Below, in pieces: positions 13,457-16,603 of a stretch of 16,603 nucleotides of DNA. Source of the stretch: a bacterium UBA2219 (GTDB lineage Bacteria > Desulfobacterota > Deferrimicrobia > Deferrimicrobiales > Deferrimicrobiaceae). The notes under the pieces are model-generated. The model saw only the letters and a program-made list of their open reading frames with translations, did no database searches and was not told the DNA's origin. Within the stretch, counting starts at the first letter, position 1; the number at the start of each line of letters is the position of its first letter. Made by a program: the position numbers and the translations under genes. The DNA is taken from positions 1 to 16,603 of the forward strand of contig DCUH01000077.1 in assembly GCA_002327765.1 (NCBI GenBank), written 5' to 3'.

Positions 13457-14041
13457 TCAGGTGAAGAAGCGGCGGACCAGGCTCAGCGCCCGGACCACGT
13501 CCACGTCGGACACCATGATGTAGGACGCCTCATCCCGCTCCCAGAACACGAACGACCTGCCGTCCCGTTCCCCCGACAGGAGCGATTCCTCCGGGAACGC
13601 CTGAAGAGGCTTGGCTCCGAGGAAGCGGTCCTTCCGGAACACGATCAGCAGGTGGCGGCCGCCTTCGTAACTGAACCGCATGGAGGCGGCGGCCTTCTTC
13701 CGCACGGTTTCCTCCCGGACGCCGGTCACGACGAACCCCGCCGCGTCGCGCGGGAGCCCCACCGCCACGCCGGAGAGGTCGAGGAGCCTCTTTTCCGCCG
13801 CGTCGATCTCGAGGGCCGCGGGATCGGCCCCCGCAGCCAGGGCCGCCGAATACAGGCCCATCGCCTCGTCGGCCAGCGCGTTCAAACGGGGCACGCCGGT
13901 TTCCCTGAAGATGCGCCACCCCACGACCGCCAACATAATGGTCAGGAAAACCAATACGATGGCCAAGCGAGGACGGAACTCCATGACCCCCATCAGGGAG
14001 GACGTCTCGGGCATGCGGCGCGCCGGGTCGCGGTTCGTCAT
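13457..14041 (-). CDS. Single-pass membrane protein of unknown function
   Basis: I do not recognise this 194-residue protein. It has a short polar N-terminus, one membrane segment (about 26-44, within RLAIVLVFLTIMLAVVGW) and a soluble domain of about 150 residues, presumably outside the cytoplasm. The end of that domain (GGRHLLIVFRKDR, then FVFWERDEASYIMVSD) is reminiscent of the extracytoplasmic part of transmembrane anti-sigma factors. The zinc-binding HxxxCxxC anti-sigma module is absent, and no sigma factor is adjacent. The ATG at 14041 is preceded by GTGGAG nine bases away; an in-frame TTG 39 bases upstream is less likely. It starts 67 bases after the LysM gene, across an AT-rich promoter-like stretch. 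Confidence 0.72.
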   Translation of the reverse strand: MTNRDPARRMPETSSLMGVMEFRPRLAIVLVFLTIMLAVVGWRIFRETGVPRLNALADEAMGLYSAALAAGADPAALEIDAAEKRLLDLSGVAVGLPRDAAGFVVTGVREETVRKKAAASMRFSYEGGRHLLIVFRKDRFLGAKPLQAFPEESLLSGERDGRSFVFWERDEASYIMVSDVDVVRALSLVRRFFT

Positions 14042-14080
14042 CGAAGCATTCTCCACTGCCCCCCGGTGCGGTTCCGGCAA

Positions 14081-14106
14081 TTACATATATATTTTACATA
14101 TTCTAC
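14081..14106 (-). promoter_or_regulatory. AT-rich promoter-like stretch before the membrane-protein gene
   Basis: This 26-base AT-rich island stands out against GC-rich surroundings. On the minus strand it carries two -10-like hexamers, TAGAAT (14105-14100) and TAAAAT (14096-14091). The octamer TTACATAT occurs twice as a direct repeat with 13-base periodicity (14081 and 14094). No clear -35 is visible upstream, so an activator or alternative sigma factor is possible. It starts right after the LysM stop codon and would drive the membrane-protein gene. Confidence 0.38.
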
Positions 14107-14108
14107 GA

Positions 14109-15995
14109 TCACCACTCCACAATTTCCACTCCGAGATCCCGGAGAAGCGCCCGTGTGGCCGAATGCGCCTTGCCGCGGACCAGGAAGGCCCCCCGTCCCG
14201 GCACCGCCGCGTCCTCCGGGAGGGCCAGCGACGATCCCGAGATCCTCACCTCGTACCCGGCGGCCGCCCCCCCGGCGACCATGTGCTCCTTGCTGGTTTC
14301 CACCCTTCCCCCGGCCGCCTTCACGATGCGCTCGAAGATCGAGCGCCCGGACTCGCCCTTCCCGACGGTGAAGACGGTATAGCCGGATTCCTTGAGGATG
14401 GACCGGATGGCGTTGGACATCTTCCCCGTGTCGACCACGTGCGTCTTTCCCGAGGCCTTGAAGACCCGCTCGGGCTGCAGGACGAGCTGGTACGTCCCCC
14501 CGGAGCCCCCGATCCGTATCCGCTCGCCCTCCATCGGGGAGAGGCCGAGGTAGGTAAGGGAGAAATCGACCGCCGGGATCCCGCCGGCGGCGGGAATGAC
14601 GAGCCCCACGGGGACCCCCCGGTCCTTCTCTTCCTCGTCGACGCCCACGAGGAACCCCTCCATCGCCTTCGGGTCATCCGCGAACGGGAGGACCCGGACC
14701 CCCACCCTCCCGGCGTACCGGAGCACGGACGCGAGCGCGGCCGGCGGCTTCTCGGGCGTCTCCTTCAGCAGCACCAGGTCGCCGGAAAGGAGGCTCTCCT
14801 CGGTCCTCTGGATGACCCACCGGGCGGGAAGCACGACGGACACGGTCTCGCCGATCACCAGCGGGCGCGAGATCCCCTCTTTGACCGAATGGTACCCGGA
14901 AACGCGCAGGATCCGGTCGATCATCTCGCCCGCTCCGCGGGCGCCCTCGAGCGACACGACGCGGACGTATTTCCAGTTCCCCTGGATGGCGTCGCGGACC
15001 CTCGGCGGCAGCCCGCCGCGGAAATCGACGAGCGCCGCCTCGCCGCCCTGGAACTTGACCAGGGGGAAATCCGGCAGGAGAAGGACCAGTTCCTCCCCGG
15101 AAGGAAGCGGAAGGAACATCGTCCCCTTCTCGATCCACTTCTCCCCGAGCGCGTTGAAGATGTCGGACAGCAGCCCGCGGTAGGGGGAGCTCGCCGGCGG
15201 GCCGATGGGCTCGCCCGCCGGCTCCTTCCTGCCCGTTTCGAGGAACGACGCGTCGGGAGCGGGCGCCTTCGGCGCGAGCAGCTCGGCCTGCGGCTTCGCG
15301 GCCGCCTGCGCGTCCGGCGTCGGGGCGGAGGCGACGTCACGGCTCAGGGGAGCCGCCGGCGTCTCCGTTTCCGCAGGAGGGGGAGCGGGAGGGGCCGCGG
15401 GCGTTTCCGGCGTCGGGGGCCCAGGCTGCCCGGCCCCGGCGACCTGCGCCGGGGCTTCCCCGAAATAGGCCTCTGTGGGAAGACGCAGCGTGCTCCCCGC
15501 GTAGATGAGGTTCACGTTGTCCACCGAGGGGTTGATCTTCCGGACGGCTTCGAGGAACTCCTTCAGCCCCTTCCCCGGCGCGCCGCGCGAAACGTAGATC
15601 TCCGAAAGGGAGTCGCCCTTCCGCACCAGGTAGGCGGCGGTCCTGCCGTCATCGGCGCCTTCCCCGGGTTCCGCCGACGGAACGAGGATTTCCTGGCCGG
15701 GGGTGAGGCGCGACGGGTCCTTGATGCCCGGGTTGGTCCGCTGGAAATCTTTAAGCCTTTCGGCGTACCGCTCGGGGGTGAGGGGGCGGGACCGCCCGAG
15801 GATCTTCCAGAGCGTCTCCCCCTTTTCCACGATGTGGGTCTCGTAGAAGCTGCGCTTCCCGCCCACGGAATCGGAATACACCTTTTTCTCGAAGAAGATC
15901 TGCGGCCGCTCCTCGGCTTCCTGCGAAGCCGCGGGTCCTGCCGAAACCAGCAGGAAAAGCGCGAGGGCCGCCCCCGGAAGGCGCCTTCCCCTCAA
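14109..15995 (-). CDS. Secreted double-LysM protein with Ala/Pro-rich linker and unrecognised C-terminal half
   Basis: This is a 628-residue protein. A short signal peptide (hydrophobic 7-19, cleavage near AAS-QE at 24) is followed by LysM 1 (about 53-107, HIVEKGETLWKIL to GQEILVP), LysM 2 (about 121-173, YLVRKGDSLSEIY to GSTLRLP), an Ala/Pro/Glu-rich linker (about 175-270) and a C-terminal half of about 350 residues that I cannot assign. LysM domains bind peptidoglycan, so the protein should sit in the periplasm or envelope. The best start is a TTG at 15995: GGGGGAAGGG lies upstream, and it overlaps the upstream stop as TTGA, coupling the two genes. The C-terminal half has repeated LLL/LVL strands and residues such as YTVFTVGKGESGRSIFERIV, suggesting a further compact domain. 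No catalytic motif was recognised. Confidence 0.85.
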   Translation of the reverse strand: MRGRRLPGAALALFLLVSAGPAASQEAEERPQIFFEKKVYSDSVGGKRSFYETHIVEKGETLWKILGRSRPLTPERYAERLKDFQRTNPGIKDPSRLTPGQEILVPSAEPGEGADDGRTAAYLVRKGDSLSEIYVSRGAPGKGLKEFLEAVRKINPSVDNVNLIYAGSTLRLPTEAYFGEAPAQVAGAGQPGPPTPETPAAPPAPPPAETETPAAPLSRDVASAPTPDAQAAAKPQAELLAPKAPAPDASFLETGRKEPAGEPIGPPASSPYRGLLSDIFNALGEKWIEKGTMFLPLPSGEELVLLLPDFPLVKFQGGEAALVDFRGGLPPRVRDAIQGNWKYVRVVSLEGARGAGEMIDRILRVSGYHSVKEGISRPLVIGETVSVVLPARWVIQRTEESLLSGDLVLLKETPEKPPAALASVLRYAGRVGVRVLPFADDPKAMEGFLVGVDEEEKDRGVPVGLVIPAAGGIPAVDFSLTYLGLSPMEGERIRIGGSGGTYQLVLQPERVFKASGKTHVVDTGKMSNAIRSILKESGYTVFTVGKGESGRSIFERIVKAAGGRVETSKEHMVAGGAAAGYEVRISGSSLALPEDAAVPGRGAFLVRGKAHSATRALLRDLGVEIVEW

Positions 15996-16603
15996 TACCC
16001 TTCCCCCGTGAACGTGGAGACGCCCGCGTCGACGCCGACGGTCTTGTACATCTTGGGGCTCTCCCACGGCTCCCCCAGGATCCCGTCGTGTATGGCCCAC
16101 GAGCGCCCCCGGACCGTGAGGTGCGCATCGGGTCTCCGGAACGGGGTGCCGCCGTCGAGCCGCGCGTGCAGCTCGCCCCCCGGCTGGAACTCGCGGTCGA
16201 TCCACTTCATCTTTTCCTTGCCCTTGATGTACTGGAAGCCGCTCCGCTCGTAGAGGATCGCGCTGTTGTACGACAGCGGCTCCAGGAAATAGAACTTGTG
16301 CCCCACGCGCTCGAAGAAGGCGTCCCACGCCACGACCATGTCCTTCATGATCCGCAGCCCGCGGCGGATCTGCCCCGGGGCCAGCCCCGCCTCCATCGCC
16401 CGGACCTCCTCGGGGATGTTGCGCCTCGCGGTGCCGAAGTAGGTTTCCTGCCCGTTCTCGTCCCGGTCGACCGTGAACCGCTCCCCGTCGGGGTCGTTCA
16501 CGATGATGAAGGAGATCTCCATCTGCCCGAAGGGCGAATTCGACACGTCCAGGAAATACGCGGCGTCGCGGTCTTCCGGGTCGCGCCGCAGGTCGATCTG
16601 GAA
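15992..16603 (-). CDS. Unrecognised protein, 5' end beyond the window
   Basis: The frame is open to the right edge, giving 203 visible residues without an N-terminus. It is rich in aromatic and charged residues and has no membrane segment or signal in the visible part. The stretch NSAILYERSGFQYIKGKEKM resembles the closing strand of GNAT acetyltransferases (LYexxGF), but the rest, including PGGELHARLDGGTPFRRPDAHLTVRGRSW, does not fit that family clearly. I therefore make no functional call. Its TGA overlaps the TTG start of the LysM gene, so the two are likely co-translated. A role with the cell-envelope protein is possible but unproven. An in-frame GTG at 16546 could be read as a start, but coding continues smoothly upstream (FQIDLRRDPEDRDAAYFLD), so I treat the gene as truncated. 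Confidence 0.7.
   Translation of the reverse strand, partial: FQIDLRRDPEDRDAAYFLDVSNSPFGQMEISFIIVNDPDGERFTVDRDENGQETYFGTARRNIPEEVRAMEAGLAPGQIRRGLRIMKDMVVAWDAFFERVGHKFYFLEPLSYNSAILYERSGFQYIKGKEKMKWIDREFQPGGELHARLDGGTPFRRPDAHLTVRGRSWAIHDGILGEPWESPKMYKTVGVDAGVSTFTGEGY

Noticed and set aside
13680..16253. Plus-strand open frame of 857 codons
   Set aside because: Antisense to the membrane-protein and LysM genes. Its composition is typical of a shadow frame and there is no ribosome site.

Overview
The window is GC-rich and densely coded, with almost every gene on the minus strand, and looks like an anaerobic or facultative bacterium. The 2[4Fe-4S] ferredoxin, the Nfu-type scaffold, the CBS-ACT protein and the long HAAT-transporter catabolic operon fit a deltaproteobacterial (Desulfobacterota-like) or related uncultured lineage. 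That placement rests on protein flavour only; there is no rRNA or marker gene. No tRNA, rRNA, CRISPR array, insertion sequence or prophage gene was found, and no gene-free stretch exceeds about 165 bases.

Region 1 (11.6 kb down to 1.29 kb, minus strand) reads as one catabolic operon. In transcription order it holds a histidinol-dehydrogenase-family enzyme (closest in flavour to sulfopropanediol dehydrogenase HpsN), an SDR dehydrogenase, a complete branched-chain amino-acid-type (HAAT) ABC importer (Tat-exported LivK, then LivH, LivM, LivG, LivF), a metallo-beta-lactamase-fold hydrolase, a class II aldolase, a Tm-1/UPF0261 protein and a cyclase/KynB-family hydrolase. Spacings are short or overlapping. 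A candidate promoter with a 19-bp imperfect palindrome over its -10 lies upstream, and a perfect 12-bp hairpin separates livK from livH. The set reads as import, oxidation, ring or lactone opening and carbon-carbon cleavage of a small polar substrate. The substrate cannot be identified from the sequence.

Region 2 (1.25 kb to the left edge) holds a 65-residue half-size rubrerythrin-like protein overlapping a NifS/IscS-like protein that runs off the window. The latter keeps the catalytic cysteine loop but has Asn where the PLP-binding Lys should be and Ser where the PLP-contacting Gln should be. This is the most unusual single observation here.

Region 3 (11.6 to 13.4 kb) has a divergent TlpA/ResA-like thioredoxin on the plus strand, a strong hairpin between convergent genes, then a 56-residue 2[4Fe-4S] ferredoxin, a stand-alone NifU C-terminal-domain protein and a CBS-CBS-ACT sensor protein, all on the minus strand.

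Region 4 (13.45 kb to the right edge) has an unrecognised single-pass membrane protein, a 628-residue secreted double-LysM protein with an Ala/Pro-rich linker and an unrecognised C-terminal half, and a translationally coupled upstream gene, unrecognised and truncated by the window edge.
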